Notes: generated from the sequence alone by a model not told the origin. DNA of 64,000 nucleotides from Ferdinandcohnia humi_A (GCA_047608075.1 JBLKRX010000019.1:33050-97049), one strand, 5' to 3'; shown: positions 55,829-63,925, counted from the first letter of the stretch. Numbers and translations: made by a program.

Positions 55829-55844
55829 TGGCATATAATTTGCA
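55829..55844 (+). promoter_or_regulatory. Sigma-54 promoter of the dehydrogenase accessory operon
   Basis: TGGCATATAATTTGCA, GG-N10-GC spacing, 7 bp after the activator stop codon and 40 bp before the first gene. I find no TGTA-N10-TACA site close upstream; the site at 54065 or an unseen one inside the activator gene may serve it. Confidence 0.8.
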
Positions 55845-55884
55845 ATTAGTATATAGGAAAGCATTTATTCTAGGAGGCTATGTG

Positions 55885-56139
55885 ATGATTATCTGCAGAT
55901 GTGAAGAAGTAACTTATCATGATATCGTTGATACGGTTCAAACATATAATTGCTCGTCTAGAGAAACTAAGCTTCGCACAAGAGCTGGAATGGGCTATTG
56001 TGGTGGGCGTACTTGCCGGAATATGATAGATGCAATCATATCCGAACATACGGGAGAAGAAACGCCTCAGCAGATACAGTTAAAATACCAGCCACCAGTC
56101 CGACCAATAACCTTTGGTAGCTTTGGAGGTGGAAAATGA
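55885..56139 (+). CDS. BFD-like [2Fe-2S]-binding subunit
   Basis: An 84-residue protein with four cysteines arranged as in bacterioferritin-associated-ferredoxin-type domains: MIICRCEEVTY (C-x-C) and GMGYCGGRTCRNM (C-x4-C). It is predicted to carry a 2Fe-2S cluster within the D-hydroxyproline dehydrogenase complex, where this domain is often fused to the alpha subunit. The ATG is 7 bases after TAGGAGG. The overlap with the next gene is 4 bases. Confidence 0.85.
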   Translation: MIICRCEEVTYHDIVDTVQTYNCSSRETKLRTRAGMGYCGGRTCRNMIDAIISEHTGEETPQQIQLKYQPPVRPITFGSFGGGK

Positions 56140-56477
56140 GTAAAAATCGCATTCTACATCATCCCGTCTTAGGTTACCTTCAGGATCGAAGTGAAATTAC
56201 GTTTACTTTTAACAAACAACTAGTTGTGGCTTATGAAGGTGAAACAATTGCAGCTGCCCTTTTGGCAAATGGAATTCGTACTCTGCGCTATCATGAGGAG
56301 ACAGGTTCTCCAAGAGGAATATACTGCAATATTGGCCATTGCTTTGAATGTCGTGTTTCCATTGATGGTGAAAATGGAGTACGTTCTTGTCTAACTCTCG
56401 TTAAAGAAGGTTGTCATGTAACAGGTGGAGAACCGTTACCAACACCATTGAAAAAGAAGGTGACAGGTAATGAGTGA
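56136..56477 (+). CDS. (2Fe-2S)-binding subunit, gamma-type
   Basis: A 113-residue small ferredoxin-like subunit with the cluster motif CNIGHCFECRVSIDG and a later Cys in VRSCLT, like HcnA and the N-terminal part of sarcosine oxidase alpha. It passes electrons in the dehydrogenase complex. It overlaps both neighbouring genes. Confidence 0.87.
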   Translation: MSKNRILHHPVLGYLQDRSEITFTFNKQLVVAYEGETIAAALLANGIRTLRYHEETGSPRGIYCNIGHCFECRVSIDGENGVRSCLTLVKEGCHVTGGEPLPTPLKKKVTGNE

Positions 56478-57687
56478 TGTTGTCATCATTGGAGCTGGTC
56501 CAGCTGGCTTGTCTGCAGCTATAACATGCGCGGAAAATGGTCTTAAGGTAAGAGTTATTGATGAATTTATAAAGCCTGGTGGAAGACTGCTTGGTCAACT
56601 ACATCAAGAACGAAATGGAGAATGGTGGAACGGAATTGAAGAAGCGAAGGCTCTGTTACAAAAGGCCATTGAACTAGGAGTACGAATTAATTGTGGTACA
56701 CCCGTTCATCATCTCGAGAAAGAAAATACAGGTTGGGTCATTCACACGAGTAACGAGACAATTGAAACACCAAGAGTCTTGCTTGCTACAGGATCAGCAG
56801 AACAACCTACACCAATCCCTGGCTGGACACTTCCTGGTGTGATGTCAATTGGAGCCGCACAGGTTATGACAAATGTTCATCGAGTAAAAGTCGGAAGTAA
56901 AGGTATAATTATTGGGGTAAATATTCTAGGCACAGCAATTGCTCGTGAGCTTCAATTAGCAGGCATTTCAATCTCATCAATGGTACTTCCACCATTACAC
57001 ACATTATCAAGGGATAGTGGACATCCTGAAAAAGTCTTTGAGTCCTTATTACGTGTTTCACACCTAGCGCCTTCTCCTCTCATAAGGCTAGGGAGTCGTT
57101 TAATGAAACCAAACTGGATGAAAAGTGTGGGAGTAACATTTTATCCTAAAACTGGAGTTAAAGTGTGGGGAATTCCAGTTCATATTCGAAAGGCTGCAAC
57201 TCGAATCATTGGTCAAGGACATGTCGAGGGTGTTGAGGTTGTATCGATAACAGCACAAGGTGAGCCAATTGAAGGAACTGAAACCGTGATTCCAGTCGAC
57301 TTTGTATGTATTGCAGGTGGATTATACCCACTTGCTGAACTTGCTGCCGTTTCTGGGTGCCCATTCCACTATGTGAAAGAACTTGGAGGACATATACCAT
57401 TACATAATGAATGTATGGAAACCCCAGTAGATGGGCTCTTTGTGGCTGGTAATATTACAGGTATTGAAAGTGCAAAGATAGCCATGAAGCAAGGCGTTGT
57501 TGCCGGATATTCAATTGTGCAGCAGACTGGTTTGAAAGAAGTAAATAGTCTTCGTCAATCAGCCATTGAAGATGTCCACAGTACACGAAACAATGTAACC
57601 ATTCAATTTCATCCTAACATTGCAGAAGGACGTAGAAAGATACAGCAGTATTGGCAGGAATTTATACAAGTTGAAAAGAGTTCATAA
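56470..57687 (+). CDS. FAD/NAD(P)-binding subunit, alpha-type
   Basis: A 405-residue HcnB-like flavoprotein. It has an N-terminal FAD fold, VVIIGAGPAGLSAAITCAENG (about 4-24), the middle LLATGSAEQPTPIPGW, and a late VDGLFVAGNITGIESAKIA. With the 2Fe-2S subunits before it and the DAO-family subunit at 52725 it forms the predicted multi-subunit D-hydroxyproline dehydrogenase, giving pyrroline-4-hydroxy-2-carboxylate. It overlaps the upstream gene by 8 bases. Confidence 0.88.
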   Translation: MSDVVIIGAGPAGLSAAITCAENGLKVRVIDEFIKPGGRLLGQLHQERNGEWWNGIEEAKALLQKAIELGVRINCGTPVHHLEKENTGWVIHTSNETIETPRVLLATGSAEQPTPIPGWTLPGVMSIGAAQVMTNVHRVKVGSKGIIIGVNILGTAIARELQLAGISISSMVLPPLHTLSRDSGHPEKVFESLLRVSHLAPSPLIRLGSRLMKPNWMKSVGVTFYPKTGVKVWGIPVHIRKAATRIIGQGHVEGVEVVSITAQGEPIEGTETVIPVDFVCIAGGLYPLAELAAVSGCPFHYVKELGGHIPLHNECMETPVDGLFVAGNITGIESAKIAMKQGVVAGYSIVQQTGLKEVNSLRQSAIEDVHSTRNNVTIQFHPNIAEGRRKIQQYWQEFIQVEKSS

Positions 57688-57990
57688 CGAAAAAAGGAGA
57701 CGTGTTTGTAGCGGTTATTTTTATATTGATAACTTTAGCAGTGTTAAAGTACACCGTTGTTTTTTACATTCTGTTGATAAAGGTACGAGACAGGAGTATA
57801 TTATAAGAATTAAAGTAAGATTCACGTTTGGGATATTTTTGTTGAAAACCATTAGGAAGACATTGTATTTCTATGAGTAGGATGTTATGATGCTGTTGGC
57901 CAAATTGGTACACTTAGTGGTGGTCTTACTGGAGCAATGAGGATTATTCACTTCAAATTTTTTTAGAAAAAACGATATTTTCAATAGAAA
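57688..57990. other. Intergenic region with possible gene remnants
   Basis: After AAAAAGGAG a GTG at 57702 opens 34 codons of one hydrophobic helix (VFVAVIFILITLAVLKYTVV...), ending at 57806. Near 57885-57965 an open stretch reads DAVGQIGTLSGGLTGAMR. Neither makes a full gene, and the ribosome site is too close for the first. They may be leftovers of a deleted membrane protein. Confidence 0.3.
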
Positions 57991-57992
57991 AC

Positions 57993-58017
57993 AACTCGCC
58001 TTTTCGTAAGGCGAGTT
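57993..58017. terminator. Bidirectional terminator
   Basis: AACTCGCCTT and AAGGCGAGTT form a 10-bp stem around TTCGT, with a T-run on the + side. It separates the converging alpha-subunit and second epimerase genes. Confidence 0.93.
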
Positions 58018-58030
58018 TTCAGCTTTTTAT

Positions 58031-59032
58031 CTATCTTATTAGGAATCCCTTTTTTAAAGGATCCGAAGGGTCAACAACAAATTGTTGAAACCCTGTAATA
58101 AAAGCACTCCCTGTAATCAGTGGTATGACAGCTTCATAATTACCTACTTTAGTTGACGAGAGAATTTCAGCTGTAAATTGACTCCCTATTATACTCTCGT
58201 GAACAAATTTTTCCCCTATACCTAACTTTCCGTGATGATAGAGTGCAGCGACACGTCCGGATGTACCTGTTCCACAGGGAGAGCGATCAATTTGTTCTTC
58301 CGCAAATACCGTAACATTTCGTAAATGAGAGTCTTCTTTCTCTGGATGGTCGGAGATGATTACTCCATATATTCCATGTAAATCTTTTTCAAATGGATGC
58401 TGGACTTTCATTTTTTCTTCTATTTGCTCCTTAATTGTACGCCCTATTTTCTTTAGGTTTGAAAGCTGCGGAATCTCTACCTTCACACCAAGGTCACTTG
58501 CATTTACAATTGCATAGAAAGCACCGCCAAAAACAATATCAACACTACAATCGACTTCCCCTACTTGTACGGAAACCTTAGACTCATATACAAATGAAGG
58601 AACATTTTCAAAGGTTACAGACTTTACTTTCGTTCCCTCACACTGGGCATAAGCCAAGATTTGTCCTGCTGGACTGTCAATGATAATTTTTTCATTTTCT
58701 TGAAATTGAAACAGTCCTGTTTCGATTACAGTTGTCACGGCTGCGATTATGCCATGCCCACACATCGTACTTAATCCTTCATTATGCATAAATAAAACTC
58801 CAAAATGTGCATTTTGACTAACGGGCTCTGTAATAATACATCCATACATCCCTTCATGTCCACGAGGTTCATACATTAATACTTCCCGTAAATGGTCCAG
58901 GTTTTTTCGGAAGTAAGCCCGTTTTTCTAATATTGTGTCTCCCGGTATTGGAGGTATTCCACCAGTTATAATTCGAAGAGGTTCCCCAGCTGTATGAACA
59001 TCAATTGTAGTAAAATACTGATTAAATTCCAT
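58031..59032 (-). CDS. Second proline-racemase-family enzyme
   Basis: A 333-residue paralog of the gene at 51703 with both catalytic cysteines (LSTMCGHGIIA and DRSPCGTGTSGR). Predicted a hydroxyproline 2-epimerase; it might act on a different isomer such as cis- or 3-hydroxyproline. The ATG lies after GTGAGGAG. Codons extending upstream to 59170 have no family match. A terminator-like hairpin separates it from the dehydrogenase gene before it. Confidence 0.85.
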   Translation of the reverse strand: MEFNQYFTTIDVHTAGEPLRIITGGIPPIPGDTILEKRAYFRKNLDHLREVLMYEPRGHEGMYGCIITEPVSQNAHFGVLFMHNEGLSTMCGHGIIAAVTTVIETGLFQFQENEKIIIDSPAGQILAYAQCEGTKVKSVTFENVPSFVYESKVSVQVGEVDCSVDIVFGGAFYAIVNASDLGVKVEIPQLSNLKKIGRTIKEQIEEKMKVQHPFEKDLHGIYGVIISDHPEKEDSHLRNVTVFAEEQIDRSPCGTGTSGRVAALYHHGKLGIGEKFVHESIIGSQFTAEILSSTKVGNYEAVIPLITGSAFITGFQQFVVDPSDPLKKGFLIR

Positions 59033-59070
59033 GTTATTCTCCTCACTTGTTCTAGAGTGTTCTCTTTTAA

Positions 59071-59102
59071 AAAGGCATTGGATAATTTTATCCAATACCT
59101 TT
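59071..59102 (-). terminator. Hairpin between the semialdehyde dehydrogenase and epimerase genes
   Basis: AAAGG-ATTGGAT pairs with ATCCAAT-CCTTT (one mismatch), and the minus strand continues TTTTTAAAAG. It should reduce read-through into the second epimerase. Confidence 0.75.
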
Positions 59103-59120
59103 GGAGTATTTCTGAATAAG

Positions 59121-60563
59121 TTAAAATGTATGTTTAATCGCACATGTTTTAACAGTTGTGTAAAATGCAAGTGCCGCCTGCCCTTGCTCTCGAGTGTGTG
59201 AGCTTGATTGCTTCATACCACCAAAGGGTGCCTGATATTCAACCCCAGCTGTTTCTTGGTTAACCCTCACCATTCCAGCTTGTGCTTCTTCTAGAAAGCG
59301 ATGTGCTTTTGATAAATTGTTTGTAAAAATAGCTGCACTTAATCCATAAATTGTCTCATTACTTAGTTGTATGGCTTCATCAAAGTTATTAGCTCTCAGT
59401 AATACAGAAACTGGGCCAAAGATCTCTTCCTGCACCAAAGGATGGTCCGTCTGAATACCTGAAACAACTAAAGGCTTAATATAATATCCTTCAGTATTCG
59501 CCTCGATTTCTCCTTCTGCTACAAGAGTAGCATCGTTGAAAGCTAACTTCTCATATTGGGATACCGTTTCAAATTGGGATTTTGATGCCACTGGCCCAAG
59601 ATAAGCAGTTGGATCTAATGATTGTACGGCTTTTAAATTCGAAACAGCTACGCTCAATTTTGATGCAAAGGATTCGTAAATCCCATCTTCCACTATAATA
59701 CGGCTCGTTGCTGTACACTTTTGACCAGCAGACCGGAACGCACCACTTAAAACAATCGGGATTGTTTTATCTAAATCAGCATCATTTAGAACAATGGCTG
59801 CATTTTTTCCACCCATTTCAGTTTGGTACTTTATGTTTCGTTTCGCACAAATGGAAGCAACATGAGCTCCTGTTGTTGAAGATCCCGTAAAGCTTACTGC
59901 TTGAAAATCTACCTCATTAAGAAGAAAGTCACCTATGACACTCCCTTTACCTATAACCAAATTAAGAACACCTTCTGGAAGATTCACTTCCCGGAAAAGC
60001 TCCATCATTTTTGATGCTGTTAATGCAGCATTGTCTGCTGGTTTCCAAATAACCGTATTTCCACAAATAAGAGCCGGGGCGATCTTCCAGATTGGGATTG
60101 CAACAGGGAAATTCCAAGGAGTAATAACACCAACAACTCCAAGTGGAACCCTAATTGAGTATTGGATAACATGTACATCGCTTGCTGGAATATGCTCCCC
60201 ATTCGAGCGAACCCCTTCTGCTGCATAATATCGTAATAAATGAACGGCTCTCATTACCTCACCCATCATCTCTGTGATAGGTTTTCCCATTTCTCGACTT
60301 GCTAATGTCGCTAAGTCCGATTGACTTTTTTCTAACACATTAGCCATCTGATATAAATAACTAGCACGAGTAGACCCAGTCAGCTTTGACCAGGTTCTGA
60401 AGCCTTGTTTTGCAGCCTCCTCAGCTTGCATAACATGAGATCGATCTGAATAATGGATGACTCCAACTTCTTCTTCTAGATTAGAAGGGTTATAGACGAT
60501 CTGTCCTTTATCCCTAACTGCAACACTCTCACCTGATATCCAGTTTGTTGTTTCGATTTTCAC
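59121..60563 (-). CDS. Alpha-ketoglutarate semialdehyde dehydrogenase
   Basis: A 480-residue NAD(P)-dependent aldehyde dehydrogenase. It has PWNFPVAIPIWKIAPAL, FTGSSTTGAHVA (cofactor), the general base Glu in TEMGGKNAAIV, and the catalytic Cys in GQKCTATSRIIV. Its place in the cluster points to oxidation of alpha-ketoglutarate semialdehyde to alpha-ketoglutarate, the last step of hydroxyproline breakdown. The start is GTG 60563; its AAGG element is only 3 bases away, weaker than its neighbours. A MITE-like element lies 21 bp upstream, between this gene and the deaminase gene. Confidence 0.87.
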   Translation of the reverse strand: MKIETTNWISGESVAVRDKGQIVYNPSNLEEEVGVIHYSDRSHVMQAEEAAKQGFRTWSKLTGSTRASYLYQMANVLEKSQSDLATLASREMGKPITEMMGEVMRAVHLLRYYAAEGVRSNGEHIPASDVHVIQYSIRVPLGVVGVITPWNFPVAIPIWKIAPALICGNTVIWKPADNAALTASKMMELFREVNLPEGVLNLVIGKGSVIGDFLLNEVDFQAVSFTGSSTTGAHVASICAKRNIKYQTEMGGKNAAIVLNDADLDKTIPIVLSGAFRSAGQKCTATSRIIVEDGIYESFASKLSVAVSNLKAVQSLDPTAYLGPVASKSQFETVSQYEKLAFNDATLVAEGEIEANTEGYYIKPLVVSGIQTDHPLVQEEIFGPVSVLLRANNFDEAIQLSNETIYGLSAAIFTNNLSKAHRFLEEAQAGMVRVNQETAGVEYQAPFGGMKQSSSHTREQGQAALAFYTTVKTCAIKHTF

Positions 60564-60583
60564 ACACCTTCTTTCGTATAGTA

Positions 60584-60811
60584 CGTGTTCAAAAAGTCGA
60601 CGAATCAGAAGCACGAAGATCAAGGAACGACTGCCTTGAGGAACAGAGCGAGGCTGTCGTTTAGATTACTTCTTCGCTACCTTGTGCTGAGGAATTTACC
60701 TCCTTGAATAGTCTAGTAGACGCAAGCACATATACACTAGGTATTTTTTCTAACTTGATTTACAATACGCCGAGATTCAAAGCTTATCATTTGGTGACTT
60801 TTTGAGCATCC
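60584..60811. mobile_element. MITE-like element, 228 bp
   Basis: The ends TGTTCAAAAAGTC (60586-60598) and GACTTTTTGAGCA (60796-60808) are inverted repeats with one mismatch. Just outside lie TCGTATAGTA (60574-60583) and TCGCATAGTA (60812-60821), a 9-of-10 direct repeat that looks like a target-site duplication. It has no coding capacity. It is inserted between the deaminase stop and the semialdehyde dehydrogenase start. The sequence resembles an intergenic repeat I have seen in other Bacillus genomes. Confidence 0.6.
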
Positions 60812-60822
60812 TCGCATAGTAA

Positions 60823-61704
60823 TTATTGATGTACTGGGTTGACCGCCAGTTCATATGCCTTTTTAATATCTTCATACACTTCATTTGTTAATGGTAATCT
60901 CGGCGGACGAGTTGGTCCCACATTCATATTTGCTAGTTCCATCATGTATTTGATAGACTGAACCAATTGTGGATTTGCATCATAATGGAAGAGAGGAAGT
61001 AAACGATTATACAATTTTTTTGCTTCTTCTATCTCTCCCTCTCTTGCTAATTGAAAGAGTTGGCCACATTCCTTTGGTAGGGCATTTGGAACACCTGCAA
61101 TCCAACCAGTCGCACCCATTAAAGGCCCTTCAAGTGCAAGATCATCTACCCCAATCATAACCTCTAAATCTGTTTGATTTAGAATACTAGAAACTCGACG
61201 AATATCACCAGAAAACTCCTTAACCGCTACTACATTGTCTAGTTTTGAAAGTGTTTCAAGCACATCCGGGGTAAGATCAACTGGATAATCCAATGGATTG
61301 TTATATGCAATAATCGGAATACCTACCTCATTTAAAGCCTCATAATGAGCAATAACCTCATTTAATAACGGTCTATAGTTAATTGGAGGAAGTGCCATGA
61401 TCCCAGCCGCTCCCTTTTCTTTTGCATAGCTTGCCCATTTTACAGCTTGCTGTGTTGAAGGCGCACCTGTTCCTACCACAACAGGAACACGACCATCGGC
61501 AGCTTTAATTACTGTATCAATAATTTTCGCTCGTTCCTCAACTGTTAATGTAGCGTACTCCCCTAGAGAACCAGATGGTACCAAGCCGTCTACACCCTCA
61601 TCAATTAACCAATTACACAACTCAGTTAATTTGTTGTAATCAACCTCATACGATTCGGTAAATGGAGTAACAATTGCAACATATACACCTGAAAATCTAG
61701 CCAT
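60823..61704 (-). CDS. DapA-family pyrroline-4-hydroxy-2-carboxylate deaminase
   Basis: A 293-residue class I aldolase-like (DHDPS/NAL) enzyme. The substrate loop is GSLGEYATLT, the catalytic Tyr is in IAYNNPLDY, and the Schiff-base Lys is in VVAVKEFSGD. DapA itself has GTTGE in place of GSLGE. In a hydroxyproline cluster this family converts pyrroline-4-hydroxy-2-carboxylate into alpha-ketoglutarate semialdehyde and ammonia. It starts at ATG after AAAGGGGAATATTAAA and has its own sigma-54 promoter. Confidence 0.88.
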   Translation of the reverse strand: MARFSGVYVAIVTPFTESYEVDYNKLTELCNWLIDEGVDGLVPSGSLGEYATLTVEERAKIIDTVIKAADGRVPVVVGTGAPSTQQAVKWASYAKEKGAAGIMALPPINYRPLLNEVIAHYEALNEVGIPIIAYNNPLDYPVDLTPDVLETLSKLDNVVAVKEFSGDIRRVSSILNQTDLEVMIGVDDLALEGPLMGATGWIAGVPNALPKECGQLFQLAREGEIEEAKKLYNRLLPLFHYDANPQLVQSIKYMMELANMNVGPTRPPRLPLTNEVYEDIKKAYELAVNPVHQ

Positions 61705-61775
61705 TTTAATATTCCCCTTTCAACTTGTAAATAGTAGGAAGATATGATTGTATACCTTCATCTAACTATTACTCT

Positions 61776-61791
61776 TGCAAGTACCGTGCCA
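61776..61791 (-). promoter_or_regulatory. Sigma-54 promoter of the deaminase operon
   Basis: Minus strand TGGCACGGTACTTGCA, the exact -24/-12 consensus (GG-N10-GC), about 72 bp before the ATG. Confidence 0.93.
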
Positions 61792-61832
61792 TACTTTATT
61801 TGAATTGTTCCTTTCAGCAGTATGTTAAGAAA

Positions 61833-61862
61833 AATAGACACCCCTGTGTAAGTGTGTCTATT
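61833..61862. promoter_or_regulatory. AATAGACAC palindrome upstream of the deaminase promoter
   Basis: AATAGACAC-N12-GTGTCTATT, matching the arms of the hairpin at 51645-51675 base for base. It lies 42 bp upstream of the promoter and 12 bp from the activator palindrome. No leftward gene precedes it, so termination is not an obvious role. The 61705-62011 gap holds nothing else recognised. Confidence 0.5.
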
Positions 61863-61873
61863 TCCTTGAACAG

Positions 61874-61891
61874 TGTAAAAAATAATATACA
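61874..61891. promoter_or_regulatory. Putative activator site upstream of the deaminase promoter
   Basis: TGTAAAAAATAATATACA; its reverse complement matches the liv site TGTATAGAATTTTTTACA at 16 of 18 positions. It is centred 93 bp upstream of the -24 element. Confidence 0.65.
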
Positions 61892-62011
61892 TTTTAAATT
61901 TAGGAAAAAGGGATAGCTCCATACGAGTTATCACCCTCAAAAAATAATTATTCAAGTAGGATATATGTTACTATGAGTATATGAATCTTAGATTATTAAA
62001 GGAATGATAGT

Positions 62012-63067
62012 ATGAGTAATACAAATTTAGAAGTGCATCAGTCTTCATTTATAAAGAAAGTAGAATCTACGGAATCATTTTTATCCATAAAAAATAAGTT
62101 ACCAGGAGTTGCTCTCGTTTTTATCATTGGTGTTTTAGCTAACTCCTTAGGAAAAGATTTTCCTTTAATCGGTGAAGCGGTAATTGCAATTGTCATAGGA
62201 ATTCTTGTCCGCAACTTTCTTGGAGTTCCTACAGTATTCAGCGAGGGTGTCTCTTATACACTTAAGATTTTGTTAAAGCTAGCAATTGTCTTACTCGGCT
62301 TTGGCCTTAGTTATTCAAGTATCTTTAAACTTGGTTATGAAGCCGTTATTTTAGTTATGACTTCTGTCATATCTGGAATTCTATTTACGTTTTTACTAGC
62401 AAAGCTTTTCAAACTTACTGGAAACATACCAGTTTTAGTATCACTTGGAACTGCTATATGTGGCGCCACTGCAATTGTTACATCTAGTCCGATTGTAAAA
62501 GCGAAAGAGGAAGAAACCGCTTATGCCATCAATACTATATTCGCTTTTAATGTCTTGGCTGTTTTAATTTACCCACTGCTTGGGCAGCTTTTTTCCATGT
62601 CAGGAGAAACCTTTGGATTATGGGCAGGTATCGCAATTCATGATACTTCCTCTGTTGTAGCTGCGGGCTATAGTTTTAGTAATCCTGCTGGTGATACTTC
62701 AGTTGTAATTAAACTAATTCGTACACTCATGCTTGTCCCAGTTGCTTTACTTCTTTCTATTTATATATCGTTCAAGTCAAAAGGTAGTACAACGAATAGA
62801 GTAAGAGTTAGTAATGTCTTCCCTATCTTCATTCTATTTTTCGCTGGAGCTGTTGCAGTGAACACAATTTTTACACTTCCGGCATCTATCATCTCGTTAA
62901 CTGACGGTATTGCTAAATTTCTGATCCTGATGGTTATGGCCAGCGTGGGACTTGGTACTGATTTTAAAAAGATTATTACAGTTGGTCTACGACCATTAGT
63001 AGTTGGGTTGCTTTCATCTATTATAATGGGGATCATTACTCTTACAATCATACAACTGCTATATTAA
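62012..63067 (+). CDS. YeiH-family putative exporter
   Basis: A 351-residue membrane protein with about ten helices. Family segments are LAIVLLGFGLSYSSIFKLG, VSLGTAICGATAIVTSSPIV and GIAIHDTSSVVAAGYSFS. The family is annotated as putative sulfate exporters, without firm evidence here. It diverges from the deaminase operon and shares its upstream region. A direct link to hydroxyproline use is possible but unproven. AAAGGAATGATAGT precedes the ATG. Confidence 0.85.
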   Translation: MSNTNLEVHQSSFIKKVESTESFLSIKNKLPGVALVFIIGVLANSLGKDFPLIGEAVIAIVIGILVRNFLGVPTVFSEGVSYTLKILLKLAIVLLGFGLSYSSIFKLGYEAVILVMTSVISGILFTFLLAKLFKLTGNIPVLVSLGTAICGATAIVTSSPIVKAKEEETAYAINTIFAFNVLAVLIYPLLGQLFSMSGETFGLWAGIAIHDTSSVVAAGYSFSNPAGDTSVVIKLIRTLMLVPVALLLSIYISFKSKGSTTNRVRVSNVFPIFILFFAGAVAVNTIFTLPASIISLTDGIAKFLILMVMASVGLGTDFKKIITVGLRPLVVGLLSSIIMGIITLTIIQLLY

Positions 63068-63073
63068 CTTACA

Positions 63074-63101
63074 AAAGCTGGGTATTCTGATGCCCAGCTT
63101 T
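63074..63101. terminator. Bidirectional terminator
   Basis: AAAGCTGGG pairs with CCCAGCTTT. It lies between the exporter and the converging small membrane protein gene, touching the latter's stop. Confidence 0.85.
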
Positions 63102-63567
63102 AGATTTCTTTCCTCTCATCTAATATATCTTTGATTATTTCCACATGGAAAGAAGTCCACGCTTTCTCACGAAATTGAAGAATGACACTTATGAAAAGAA
63201 TACTAATATAAATTATTCCAAACGCTAGCCAATGAAGGCTTCCTTCTTCAAACAAAAACTTTTCCAATTTACTAGAAAACAAAAATAAAAACCATGGTAC
63301 TGCCGTTACAAAAATTAATATAATTCCTGAACCATTCTTTTCTTTTAGCATTCGGTAGTAAATAATTTTCAAGTTATTGGTTTCTATACTTTTGTAAAAA
63401 CATTGGATGTTATGAACTTCTTCCAGAGCTTTAATCTGCTGCAAGGTTTGGTCATTAGCAACTGCATTTTTTAGCTGCACATAGATTTTATGTGCATCCC
63501 CACGCAATGAAAACATACCTATCTTCCCTTCTATGGCTATACTTGCTTCTCCTATATCCATTCCCAC
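63100..63567 (-). CDS. Hypothetical membrane protein, 155 residues
   Basis: A soluble N-terminal half (about 1-75) is followed by two membrane helices (GIILIFVTAVPWFLFLFS and WLAFGIIYISILFISVILQF) and a charged tail. I recognise no family. It starts at GTG 63567 or ATG 63561; neither has a well-spaced ribosome site, so the start is uncertain. Confidence 0.6.
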   Translation of the reverse strand: MGMDIGEASIAIEGKIGMFSLRGDAHKIYVQLKNAVANDQTLQQIKALEEVHNIQCFYKSIETNNLKIIYYRMLKEKNGSGIILIFVTAVPWFLFLFSSKLEKFLFEEGSLHWLAFGIIYISILFISVILQFREKAWTSFHVEIIKDILDERKEI

Positions 63568-63651
63568 TTCTCTTTATGAAAATGTAAAAAATAAAGACTC
63601 TTTTCTAAAAGATTGTTGCTATTTTCTTTTTCCAATGAGGTACATAGTACA

Positions 63652-63790
63652 AGGTTTGGTGATCTCTGCTCCTGACACTCGCTTTCCGCGGGCGGTCAGT
63701 GAGCCTTGTGAGCTGGGCTCCGATAGGGTCTCACCTGGACGCTTTTCCCACAGGACATTGAGGGACATCCTTGAAAGAACCCACGCACGA
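63652..63790. repeat. Probable Bacillus intergenic repeat
   Basis: A GC-richer block with CACTCGCTTTCCGCGGGCGG and GAGCTGGGCTCCGATAGGG, unlike the flanking AT-rich DNA and without a gene. The first motif recurs in intergenic regions of many Bacillus genomes as I recall. Only one copy is in this window. Confidence 0.35.
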
Positions 63791-63891
63791 AGAAAATACG
63801 AATGCATTTTCGAGGAGTCTCGTGCCAATCGCTACATTCACCCTTCTGAATACATCACTGCCAGCTTAATATAAGCTTTTAAATAACCGTA

Positions 63892-63919
63892 AAAAGCAAC
63901 AAAGTTTGCGAAAACAGCC
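63892..63919 (-). repeat. 28-bp repeat at the group II intron junction
   Basis: Second copy of the repeat at 44606-44633 (26 of 28 identical). On the minus strand it begins 7 bases after the predicted intron 3' end. Confidence 0.5.
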
Positions 63920-63925
63920 AAAATA

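Noticed and set aside
59033..59170. 46-codon N-terminal extension of the second epimerase
   Set aside because: It covers a terminator hairpin and the end of the upstream gene; a good ribosome site precedes ATG 59032.
63533..63874. 113-codon + strand frame
   Set aside because: Composed of intergenic repeat sequence, with no start signal and no protein family.
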